Shown here: in pieces, positions 1-18,100 of the stretch
Numbering within the stretch: position 1 is the first letter of the stretch
How the letters are laid out: every line of letters begins with the position of its first letter
NCBI GenBank assembly: GCA_963971285.1
Contig: OZ020250.1
Location: forward strand, 9,160,499 to 9,224,498
From: Astropecten irregularis
Taxonomy: Eukaryota; Echinodermata; Asteroidea; Paxillosida; Astropectinidae
DNA length: 64,000 nucleotides
Reading direction: 5' to 3'
Notes under the pieces: generated by a model
What the model was told of the DNA's origin: nothing
Databases searched by the model: none
Seen by the model: only the letters and a program-made list of their open reading frames with translations
Position numbers and translations under genes: made by a program

Positions 1-90
1 AGCACTATCTTCCGAATTCTCCATACCCTGTAAGTTGTAGGTAAATCTGTGAACATTTCTGTTTGGGCGGCATGTTACCAATCATGTACT
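1..90 (-). repeat. Truncated TTAA element, family A, cut by family C copy
   Basis: This is one end of the family A element (ATACCCTG...GTGAACATTTCTGTTTGGG...TTACCAATCATGTA). It is cut by the window edge on the left and adjoins the family C element on the right. Confidence 0.7.
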
Positions 91-473
91 GGCATTGCAT
101 ACGTTTGGTAATAACTCTGACAATTTATGGCAATAAAAACTTACTTGGTGAGAAGTACAGCTGCTTTGGATAGTATAATGCATATTGAGAAACGTTCAAT
201 TCGAAGTACCGCGGTTATGGAAAAATATGTCACTTTTTATCTCCAAAAATTATGAAAGTCTTAGAAGCGTTATGGCCGTAACGCTTCTCAGCTATTGACT
301 AACTGTTCTCTGGCGTGAAATAACCGCTCTAGTTTGTCGCCAAAATCTCAAAAACGCTACCACCTTCTGAATTGAAACTTTTACAGGTTATAGTTTTATG
401 GTATATATATATAATTATATTGGTTTGAAACAAACAGTAGGCTCAAATTACCAAACGTATGCAATCCCTTTAA
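91..473 (-). repeat. TTAA-flanked MITE, family C
   Basis: A 380-bp element that is an inverted near-identical copy of 3840-4221. Its ends are inverted repeats (GCATTGCATACGTTTGGTAA and TTACCAAACGTATGCAA), and a central palindrome around AGAAGCGTTAYGGCCRTAACGCTTCT is conserved in both copies. No coding capacity. Confidence 0.85.
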
Positions 474-782
474 GAATGCAATATCTAGATTTGAATAGGC
501 CTATGTGATGTTGTGAAATCCCCACATGAAAAACACTATTGAATGAGTAAGAAGATAATTTAATGCTCCATGTAAATACAAAGATTCTAATTTGCAAGAC
601 TAAAAAGCAATGAGCTATTATAATTAAATCAAAATGTGGCCATTACGTACCAACACGTCGTGAACCAAGACTAGGTCATGGTTCGATGGGGGGCGGGACA
701 ATGCAAATTATACTTACAGTACATATCCTAATAAGGAGATGGTTATGCACGGGCGCGTATTCCAAAATTGTTAGCCTGGGGA

Positions 783-1209
783 AAAGGGTACGGAAGCTTG
801 AATTGCCTTCCGAGTTTCCGAGATAATTTATCTCGGAAACAATGAATGTTTTCATGGTAACATGGAATTCAACGATAGGAAACTTGGAATTCAATGTTAG
901 TGCATCTCAGTAATACGGAAAAATATCTCAGTAATACGGAATTCAATGATAATTTTTCTCAGTAACACGGAATTCAATGAATATCATTGAATTCCGTGTT
1001 TATAAGATAAATTATTATTGAATACCGTATTACTGAGATAACTCATCATAAAATTCTGTGTTGCTGAGATGCATTAACATTGAATTCCAAGTTTCCTAGA
1101 TATTCTATCGTTGAATTCCATGTTACCATGAAAACATTCCGTGTTAGCAGGATCATGTTATCTCAGTAACGTGGAAACTCGGAAGGCAATTCAAGCTTCC
1201 GTAAAAGGG
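783..1209. repeat. Foldback (long inverted repeat) element
   Basis: Almost the whole segment is one imperfect palindrome centred near 982-996. The outer 30 bp (790-819 and 1173-1202) are perfect inverted repeats starting ACGGAAGCTTGAATTGCC. Inside, iterations of GGAATTCAATG mirror across the centre. No open frame. Confidence 0.8.
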
Positions 1210-1716
1210 AGTATGGTCTCCCCTCCCCACTTTCTCTGTTCTTTCTCCGTCTTCCCTTCCCCCCTCCCCGTCGCTCCCCTTTTTCTTTCTTTCCTCCCTT
1301 TTTTCGCGTCCCTAAGTTTTTTCGTTCTCCGTCCCCGGCCATTTTAGTAGTCTGGGCCAGCCCCCTTCTGGATACGCTACTGCTTATATAGCCATGGAGG
1401 AGTTTTCCTCGAGGTCACTCATGATAAACGTCAACTTCGCACAAAGATTTTGCTGCAAGAATCCCTAAGTTCGTTTGGGTTCGTTTGACGTCATCGTGAC
1501 GTCCTTTCCCCAGCATTTTGCACGCTTGAATAAGTAAATTAAAACTATGTATCCATTAAAGTTATACCATTAATTATCAATTGAAAATCTCACGGTCTCC
1601 AGTCTCCACATAGCCCCAGCTGCCCTTACCATCATGCTCGATTTTATATTGAAATTGTGCAAGTCATAATATTAGCCGCGTGCATGTGTACATAATTAAT
1701 AAGTTATACATCAATT

Positions 1717-2098
1717 AAAGGCAGTATCATACTTTGGTTTTTATCAAATTGAGAAAAACAGATCATACAGATCCATGGGCAAAAATACCAAGACAGATAC
1801 AGTAACAGAGTCCAGACATCTCTGGAAATTTCAGTCCCATACGTTGCCGCCCACTTTTTGAGAAAACAGTGAAAAGCAGCCATTAGTCTTTTCTCTTTTA
1901 TTTTTGATCTTTTAAAAGATCAACAAGATTTTCGGTCATTGTTTTACTATTTTATGGATAAATACACCATTTCAGGCGGAAAACGTTTAACGTTATGTTT
2001 CTACCAGCACCATCTTCATACCGTGTACATGTAAGTTATATGTAAATCTGTGAACATTTCTGTTTTGGTTTCTTACCAAAGTATGATACTACATTTAA
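1717..2098 (+). repeat. TTAA-flanked MITE, family B
   Basis: About 375 bp, flanked by TTAA. Inverted ends read AGGCAGTATCATACTTTGG and CCAAAGTATGATACTAC. The interior contains GATCTTTTAAAAGATC and the conserved half shared with family A (CATTTCAGGCGGAAAA...TTTCTACCAGCACCATCTTCATACC). Confidence 0.8.
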
Positions 2099-3346
2099 TC
2101 AGCGAGGGTTTTTGTAGTATCCCCTCCATGATAAGCCCACTATTCATAACCCGAGAACGAGAAGTTTGTTTCTCAAAGGTGTCAAAGGCCTGATTTCTCA
2201 AAGAAAAAATAATGACAAACAAACCTAGTTTGAAAACCAAATATATACACTAATTATGCGTAACAGCATCCATAGCCAATTTTAGGATGACACAAACACT
2301 AGTGTAATGTGTAGGGACAGAAAGAAGGCGAGAGTTGTAGTAATATTATACTTTATTTGGTAACAGTCAGGGCGAGTTTTGACTTCTCATAATTAATAAA
2401 AAAAAAACAGGTTTTTAACATGTTGGAAACCGCATCAACATATTTCTATAAAAGGAGTTGTATTTTTGTATTGGACCCTCGATCGTGAATATTAAAGTGA
2501 ATTATCAGACAATTATTACGCAATATATATACCACTGGTCATTATGGGGGGGGGGGGGCGGGACAATTATGCAAATTATACTTACATAGTATCCTAATAA
2601 GGAGATAGCTACATGCTACAATGTAAACGTCAACATCGCACAAATGATACTTGCTGCAGGTGCAAGTGAATTTTACATGAACTCAATCTGCGCGTGTTTG
2701 ATTTCAAGGTAAACTTCAACAATGAAATCAACTGAACGTTCGTGAACCATGGCCACTGTCATTGTCAGTGATTTCTACATAGCGTCTCATTTGCATAACC
2801 AATACGCACCATATAAGGGTATGACACAGATGCCTACACAGAACACATGTACATTAAAATGCCCCAGTACACATTTAATACACTACAGCACAGGTGCATT
2901 TGATTTGTGCGTAGTTATTACTCACTTCCTCGTTAATTGCACCCTAGTGTGTTCTCAGTAAATTAAATTCAATGAAATAACCATAACGTAGTTAAAAATA
3001 GTTAAGATAATAAAGCTGAGGTGCATAGAATCATGATAGATTAGTGTCGACCTCACTGTGACTCAGACCATGGAGGTAGACTATCAGTCGCAAATATTAA
3101 ATGCATATCGCATATTGGGAGCTCTATGTCAACAAATCAGGTACAGAGCCATATCCCATGCAAGCAACTATGAATATGCAACAGTCAGTAAGCAAAGGTT
3201 CCGCCCACTGTCCGAAGTTCACATAATAATGACCAGTGTTTGTTGTTGTATTTACAGCAATGATCTTGTTTGTATAATTGAGCCAATATTTTGTCAGGGT
3301 TGTCATCAGCTGGAGTTTCTCGTCACGTTGTGGCTGCATAGGGGTT

Positions 3347-3377
3347 TATATAAATGTAGACAATTTTGAGCTCAGAG
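3347..3377 (+). promoter_or_regulatory. Core promoter of the cholinesterase-like gene
   Basis: A TATATAAA box lies at 3347-3354 and an initiator-like TCAGAGT at 3372-3378, about 25 bp further on, which is normal TATA-to-start spacing. The predicted 5' leader is only about 35 nt before the ATG at 3408. The placement is inferred from motif spacing. Confidence 0.6.
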
Positions 3378-3407
3378 TATAATTCTCTCAAACTTAGATC
3401 TCGCGCC

Positions 3408-10487
<7,080 letters not shown>

Positions 10488-10692
10488 GACCGAAGTACGC
10501 CGCGTATTCAGGTTTTAACCGTAGTCTTTCGGCGTGAAAAACCCACAGAATATGTATTTTTATCGTTGAGATATTTTTGTCAAACTGTTGGATGTCTAAC
10601 ATTTTTTATCTGTTCACATTATCATCCTATAAATTTATATGCACTTTTAACCTTTACCATCGAATGAACACAAGCTATTTTCCATATCTTGT

Positions 10693-10997
10693 TAAAGGTA
10701 TAATACACGATTGGTAAAGGTCACAGAACAACACTGACACTTTGTCCAATAAAACATGTACACGAAATAATAAACCTGTGAAAATTTGAGCTCAATCAGA
10801 CATCTGAGTCACAAGAAAATAGTGAAAACCCGACTCAAAACATAAAGGTACGTTTTGATCTTATCCCGAGATCAAAACTGTTTTCAGTCTTCGTTTTACC
10901 GGTATGTTTCTTCCAGCACCATATTCATACCCTGAAAGTTATACGTAAATCTGTGAACATTTCTGTTTGGGTATGTTACCAATCCAGCAATCCTTAC
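10693..10997 (-). repeat. TTAA MITE, family A, downstream of the esterase gene
   Basis: The left end is TTAAAGGTATAATACACGATTGG; the opposite end (TTACCAATCC) is decayed. It contains an AATAAA at 10748-10753 that could serve the esterase transcript. The rest of 10998-12179 shows no gene or clear repeat. Confidence 0.7.
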
Positions 10998-11411
10998 CTG
11001 CTCTTATATCAACTGTCTTGTTGTACATGTATTTGTATATTAGTAATAGCATTGGGCAATTGGTGGCGTTTTTCGTCCACTTATTCTATGGAAGGGTAGA
11101 TTTTGTACAAGTTTGTTTTTATATTATTAGAAATTGGTTTACCGGTTAGAGATTTTGAAACAGACAAACAAACAAACTATGGTCTGGCACATGGCATCAC
11201 CCATTACTAATTATACCGTTTGCGTTTTCCAGAAAATGAATTGAATATTCCAACTTGATTACAACTTTTCAAGCTTTTCACTAACGATGTTAATGTTGTT
11301 CTTATTTTATTTTCACTCAACTTGAGGGTAAACAATACATGTATATAATTAATTCTAATCCTGCATTATTATGTACAGGGTATATAGTAGAAGAGTAATG
11401 CAAACTCTTTG

Positions 11412-11421
11412 AATAAATAAA
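11412..11421 (+). terminator. Candidate polyadenylation signals of the cholinesterase-like gene
   Basis: Two overlapping AATAAA hexamers lie about 925 bp after the stop codon. Another AATAAA at 10748-10753, 260 bp after the stop, lies inside a TTAA-flanked repeat and is the nearer alternative. Which is used cannot be told from sequence. Confidence 0.35.
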
Positions 11422-12179
11422 GCATATATACTGGATTGAAAACAAGTGAGTTGTTGTTTGCTGTTCTGTGCACCGTGAGCTTTTATTCATCAGAAGTTAT
11501 TTGTTTCATTTGGTCACTTTGTGGAAATTGGCACATGCATGGCAAGGCCTACTGGACTTTGTACATTAACCATCCTATCATAAGCTCTTTCGTAACGGAC
11601 TTTTCCATTAAGTCAGTGATAGGAGTCTTAATAAGTGAAGTAACCCTTGCCCTGGAGGGGCTTGAACGACGAATAATGCTTGCAGATATTCCTTTTGCCT
11701 GCCCCTTCTGACCAAGTCACTGATTCTAGTTGCTTGAAATCTTTTTAAATGTGTATTGAATGCATTTTTACCTTGACCATCCGCAAAAACTATTTTCCAT
11801 ATCTTGTTGCTGAGTCCTTTTACCTGTTCTTATTATAGTAATAGCATTGGGCATTCTTTTTCGTCCAGTTATATATATATGATTGGAGGGGCAGTATTAT
11901 GAGGAGATAATGTAGAAGATACGTCAGTTGGTGCTCACAACTTCGTTTGAAGGTTATAAAAGTCAAGGTCCCACTTCGAATAATTTTTTCTTTGTTCACT
12001 TTTCAATGGCATAGAATTTGATTAAAACTGATGAAATACCCTTTCAATGTTTAAAAAAAATTTACAAAACGTTTTGTGCCCATTTACACTTTCATTTCAA
12101 AGTTAAATATGTTTCATTTAAAAGGTAGCATCCACCGTGATGTTAATAAAACTGAAAACATCAAACGCGATTATCAGAC

Positions 12180-15100
12180 TCAAATGACATTCTTCATCAT
12201 GAGATCCAGTGTAGCCTTGGTTCGAAGCTTCTTGGGCATCTTGAACTGGTTATAACTGGCCGTAGAGGTCGCTATGATGAACTCTTTCAATCTCTGGAAG
12301 GAGCCTGGAGCAACGAGAAACACCCGTGCCTCGCAGATGGTGCCAGCCTGGCGGTAGTTGTCGTAGATCTCGTGCTGTTTTCGCAGGGATTTGTCGAACT
12401 GTGTGTACGATAGATACATTCAAAGGTAAACATTTCAAACTTCAGTTTTTCCCAAAGAAATGCAGATTAATGGGCAAAAATATCTGGAAAGATACAGTAG
12501 GCCTAAATAACAGTCATCTATGACATTCCCAGTGCCATACGGGATACCTTTTGAGAAACAAGTGACAACGCCCACGGTATTTTTAAGAATCTTTTCACAG
12601 GCCTGATTTTCCGAAGATCAAATTGTTTGGTCATTGGTTTTACTCTTTTCTGGATAAATACAGCATTTCAGGCAAATAACTGTCTGTTTCTACCATCACC
12701 ATCTTTATACCCTGTTATATGTGAAGATTTCTGTTTCGGAATGCTACCAAAGTAGGATAGTACCTTAAAAAGACATGATATACAAATAAACAATGCATTT
12801 AAAAGTACAGTACAGGACCAGTAATACCCAAACAGAAATGTTCACAGATTTACGTCGTAAATCTGTGAACTTTCAGGGTATGAAGATGGTGCTGGTAGAA
12901 ACATATACCAAAATATTTCTGCCTGAAATGGTGTATTCATCCAGAAATTATTCAAACAAAGACCGAAAACAGTTTTGATCTCAGGGTAAGATCAATACCA
13001 TTATTTATGTTTTATAAGAAAAAGTTAGTAAGATTCTCGCTATTTTCTCGTGATTCAGATGTCCGATTGAGCTCAAATGTTCACATTATTATTTCATGTA
13101 CATGTTTGACCAGACAACGGTGTGAGTGCTAATTTGTGACCTTTACCAATCATGTATTATACCTTTAAGGAAAAGCCTCAAAATTACGCAAACGTTTTGG
13201 AACACTCGACTGGTCTTGAAATAATGACGCACTTAATGAATTTTGCAAAATCATACCATAGATTTCTGCTCCGCTGACAAAAGCACATCTGACTTTGACT
13301 CCAATTCTACAAAGAGTAGGTAGAACATGTCATATTCAGCAGCTGAAACGAAGAAAAATACATTTCGTATAAAACACTTTTGAAAGTTGGATCAACCAAT
13401 GATTTAATTGTTGAATAACCGATTACTTTCGTGATCTCTTACCATCACTATCTCCATACATGAGTGGACTTTCTGAACACGTCCATTCGACCAGTGATGC
13501 ATTCTTCCAGCCCGTCAAGCTCTCGCGCACGGCGGTGCTCACCACCAGCTTGTCTATCTTCTCGCTGCGTAAATTCAAAATCTCACCAGTCCTGCATCAT
13601 GTCAATGGTAGATTGAATTCATAGAGGTAAGACTGGGATGAAGACTGCACAGCCAAAGATTTGCCGTGGCGTAGCTAAGGCCACATAAAAAATTACTTGT
13701 TTAGCGTCCCCGCCCGACCTGTATTATTTTTTTATTTTGTATTTGTCTCAAAAAAAAAAAATATTGGGGGAAACAATTATTTCTTGTATGTAAAAGCAGT
13801 GTGCGCTAATATCTACCGTAATTTTCGGACTAAACATCATGAAGGCCACCTGGAGTAGAAGCCGCAGCATGCGAAAAATGTACAAATTTAAGCGGAAGGG
13901 ACATTTGATAATCAACGTTCCGGAAATTTGTACCGATGTGGCGGACTGAAGGAATATCAGCCGAGCGCATGACTAGAACTACCGTAACCCGACTTGAGTC
14001 AAGTCTACATATACTTTCTCTAGTCTACTGAAATTTCCAATGGTCAGATATCTAGCTTGAAAGCTTCTATGGTCTTCAGTATCTTCCTAACATGTTTTCT
14101 GACCATGAATACCATGTATCTTTTCTTTCACAGGCATGTTGCCATTCTATCCTTAAAATAAAAAATAAAAATAAAAACCTCCCTCCCTACCTAGAAAATT
14201 TGGAAGAGGTGGACGCTAAACAATTTTTTTTTTTATGTGGCCTAAGCTAAGCCAGTATATGAGACTGTATAAGTAGTCACTCAGTGCTTCATAACGAACT
14301 TAAAGGATCAGTATACAGGATAGGTAACATACCCAAACCGAAATGTTCAAAGATTTACGTATAACTTTCATGGTATGAAGATGGTGCTGGTAGAAACCGT
14401 TCAAAATGTTTCCGCATGAAATGGTGTATTTATCCAGAAAGAGTAAAACCAAACACCAAAAACATTTTTGATCTTGGCAAGATCAAAACTCCTTCTTAAG
14501 TTTATGTTTCATAAGAAAAATTGAGTTGGGTTCAGTCGCTATTTTCTCTTGACTCAGATAGATGTCCGACTGAGCTCAAATGTTCACATGTGTTATTTCA
14601 TGTAAATGTTGGATTAGACAAAGTGTGAATGCCGTGACCGTTTACCATTCACGTAGTATACCTTCAAATCTGTTGTGATCCGAAAAACTCAACAGAGATT
14701 CAATCGGACGGGAAACCATAAACTTAAGATTTCGATTGACATGTACCCAATACTCTACATAAACTACTATGTAATCATGTAGGCCTACATTTCGTGTTTC
14801 CAAGAACGAATTCATAAACTGCATGTGCAGAACGGGCGATTCCAAATAGTGCGCCACCAAGAGTTTGAAATGCGCAGGCCAATCACAATGGACGGAATTT
14901 CGATGAACCAACTGCGCATCTCGCTGGAAAGGGTCGACAGATTTCGCGCATTGTGATTGGCCAACACTATTTTGGAATCGCCAGTATTCCTTCGCTATTT
15001 GAACACAGTCATCTATAAATTTCATTGAAACACTCTTTCGCTGTACTGAAGTGGCATATCTAAAAGTCAAACCTGTATTTCACTTGGATTACGGGGCAGT

Positions 15101-18100
15101 TCTGGTGGAAGTCTACAACCTCGACGACGTCACCCACACGATACCGGTAAAAACCCGACGGGGCAGTCATTACTATCTCGTAGCGTTTGCCAACCTCGAC
15201 CTCATCGATGAGCAGCGTGTCTGGGTTGTCCTCGCCACTGAAGATCGGGGAAGAAAAAAATGCATGACCTTACCCTTATGAAAATTTACCCCTGTCGACA
15301 CAGTGTGTTCTCTGTGTGATCACACAGTCACACTGTGATGACTCTATGAACACACAGAGAACACACAGTGACCAATGCACACTGTGAATGTCCACTATGT
15401 GAACACACAGTGGAATCACTATGAACTTTCCACAGTGTCCGTTCACACAGAGATCACCCTGTGAACACACAGTGGAATTACTGTGAATTTCCACAGTGTC
15501 TGTTCACACTTACATCACTGTGTGAACACACAGTGAAATTATTGTGAATTTCCACAGTGTCTTTTCACACTTAGATCACTGTGTGAACACACAGTGAAAT
15601 TACTGTGAATTTCCACAGTGTCTTTTCACATATGATATCACTATGTGAACACACAGTGGAATTACTGTGAATTTCCACAGTGTCTGTTCACACTTAGATC
15701 ACTGTGTTAACACACAGTGGATTTACTGTGAATTTCCACAGTGTCTGTTCACACTTACATCACTGTGTGAACACACAGTGAAATTACTGTGATTTTTCAC
15801 AGTGTCTTTTCACACATAGATCACTGTGTGAACACACAGTGAAATTACTGTGAATTTCCACAGTGTCTGTTCACACTTAGCTGTGTGAACACACAGTGGA
15901 TTTACTGTGAATTTCCACAGTGTCTGTTCACACTTAGATCACTATGTGAACACACAGTGAAATTACTGTGATTTTTCACAGTGTCTTTTCACACATAGAT
16001 CACTGTGTGAACACACAGTGAAATTACTGTGAATTTCCACAGTGTCTGTTCACACTTAGCTGTGTGAACACACAGTGAAATTACTGTGATTTTCCACAGT
16101 GTCTGTTCACACATAGATAACTGTGTGAACACACAGTGAAATTTCAACAGTGTCTATTCTCAAATAGATCACAATTTCCACAGTGTCTGTTCACACATAT
16201 TTCGCTGTGTGAACACACAGTGAAGTTACTGTGATTTTCCACAGTGTCTGTCAGACCATGGGGTCAGACACTGTGGAAAATCACAGCTACGTATACACAG
16301 TTAACACGAGTGTCAACTGATACTCTATGAGCATACTGTGATATTACTGTGAATCGTCCAGCTTCAGGGATAATCGTCCAGCTTTAGTGATAATTATACC
16401 ACATGAAGAACAATGTTACCACATTGTGTTCACACAATTTTAAATGTAGAGTTTTACTACCAGCCTCCAAGCCCTCCATAATCGTATCCCATAATAATCA
16501 TAGAGAATAGGAATTTTAAACCATTGCGTGCTAAATATCAAAAAGTTGTGCTAGTCTAATTTGCTAGTCTTTAGTTTTCCAAGTAATTTTCGGAATGTGA
16601 CGTTTTGTACAAACAACGTTCTGTTAATATTAATTGTACTCGTCAGAGTCTGTTTTTATTGTCGTATAATTGAGAATTGAAATTATTAATTTGCAGTTTA
16701 AAAGTAATTTTAATGGAAAAGTCATGTTTCAAATAGGAGAAAACTAGGATCATCGCGACGCTAAAGGACTTGTCAAGTTTACTAGCCAGTGTAAACAAAG
16801 TATACACAGGATGTACGCATTACGCAACGATCAACCGTTATTATAATTAGTACAGTTGAATGTACAGTTACTCATTGTTACGGTGTCGGTCCAGCTTGCT
16901 CAGGAATTCTTCATGATTTGGTGAAAACCGTGAGTATTTACACATTTCTTTTGTATATTCCCGCATTCTTATAAGTCCCCTGTATTTATATTCATAGGTT
17001 GAGCCCAATATTAGGTGGGGAAAAGGGATTATTTACGTCAGACTTCGATCGCCTGGTCCTACTAAATTTACCACGATGCACAACATGGCCATTATGACGT
17101 TGCATATGCAGTCCTGTGAATATTCTCCACTGTTCTTGGTCAGAATTGAGTGATGCACACCTATACTATAGACCTATCTGATGTTTTATTCGTACCCCCT
17201 ACTTCATTATCAAGCCCATTTAAAAAAGAATGATTCTCAGTCATGATACTTGATTATTTCTATTTCTTCCTCCAATCTCCATGATTAGTGGTAGGCCTAA
17301 TCATGCAAAACGGATGAACTTATTCACGTTCTAGCATGTCATAAACTCGAGGGTCCCGAATTAATTGTAGTATAACCGACTATATTTAAATTATAGTTGA
17401 CTAATATAAAGTTCCAAAATTGTGTGGGTCTATACGCCCTAAAATTATGGGTCTTTCCGACTTCTGTACATTGATTTAGAACAGATTCCATGTAATTGAT
17501 GTATTTGATATGCAGTGTACACTTCAGGTTTGAGAAAATACGTCCATATAAATTATTGCAGTGTACAGCAAGATGTACATGTATTCTGAGAAGATGGCTA
17601 TGAGGCAGTGATTAAGTCAGTGTGTTCTTCTTGTACTTTACTCCTTTATGGTAAAGCTTTGCTGGTGTTCTTCTTGGAGACTAATTGGGAGAGAGAAACT
17701 TTGGTCACCTTTGTCAAGCGGACTGCAGAGTGCAGTTACAGATGGCTACAGACTGTGTGTTTCATTGTAGCCCTATAGGACATCTGGTGGAAAATGTGCT
17801 TCGTCTTGCCTTTGAAGATTGTAAGTTTTGATGTTGAGGACATTCTTGGTATTTTCTAAAACAAATTCTACATAATGTAATGCAGGTCCAACCAGAGTTT
17901 ATTGGCCTCAAGGTTGACAACGTAAGGCTGTACATTGATTTAAAATGACAGACGAATATCTTAAAATCTCAGTGTTTGTGACTGAATTTATAATAATATC
18001 ATATAAGCAACTGGACTATCCTTACCTATAGGCTGTTTACAGCGCAACCTTTATAAACAGCCACACACATGCAACTGTGTATGCTGAAACATGATCCCAC

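Larger units (their letters stand above)
661..2700. other. Upstream spacer with a diverged direct duplication
   Basis: The word GGGCGGGACAAT...GCAAATTATACTTACA...ATCCTAATAAGGAGAT occurs at about 690-745 and again at 2555-2605. AAACGTCAAC(A/T)TCGCACAAA follows at 1427 and 2625. The first copy is split by the foldback element. No gene seen between the window start and 3347. Confidence 0.5.
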
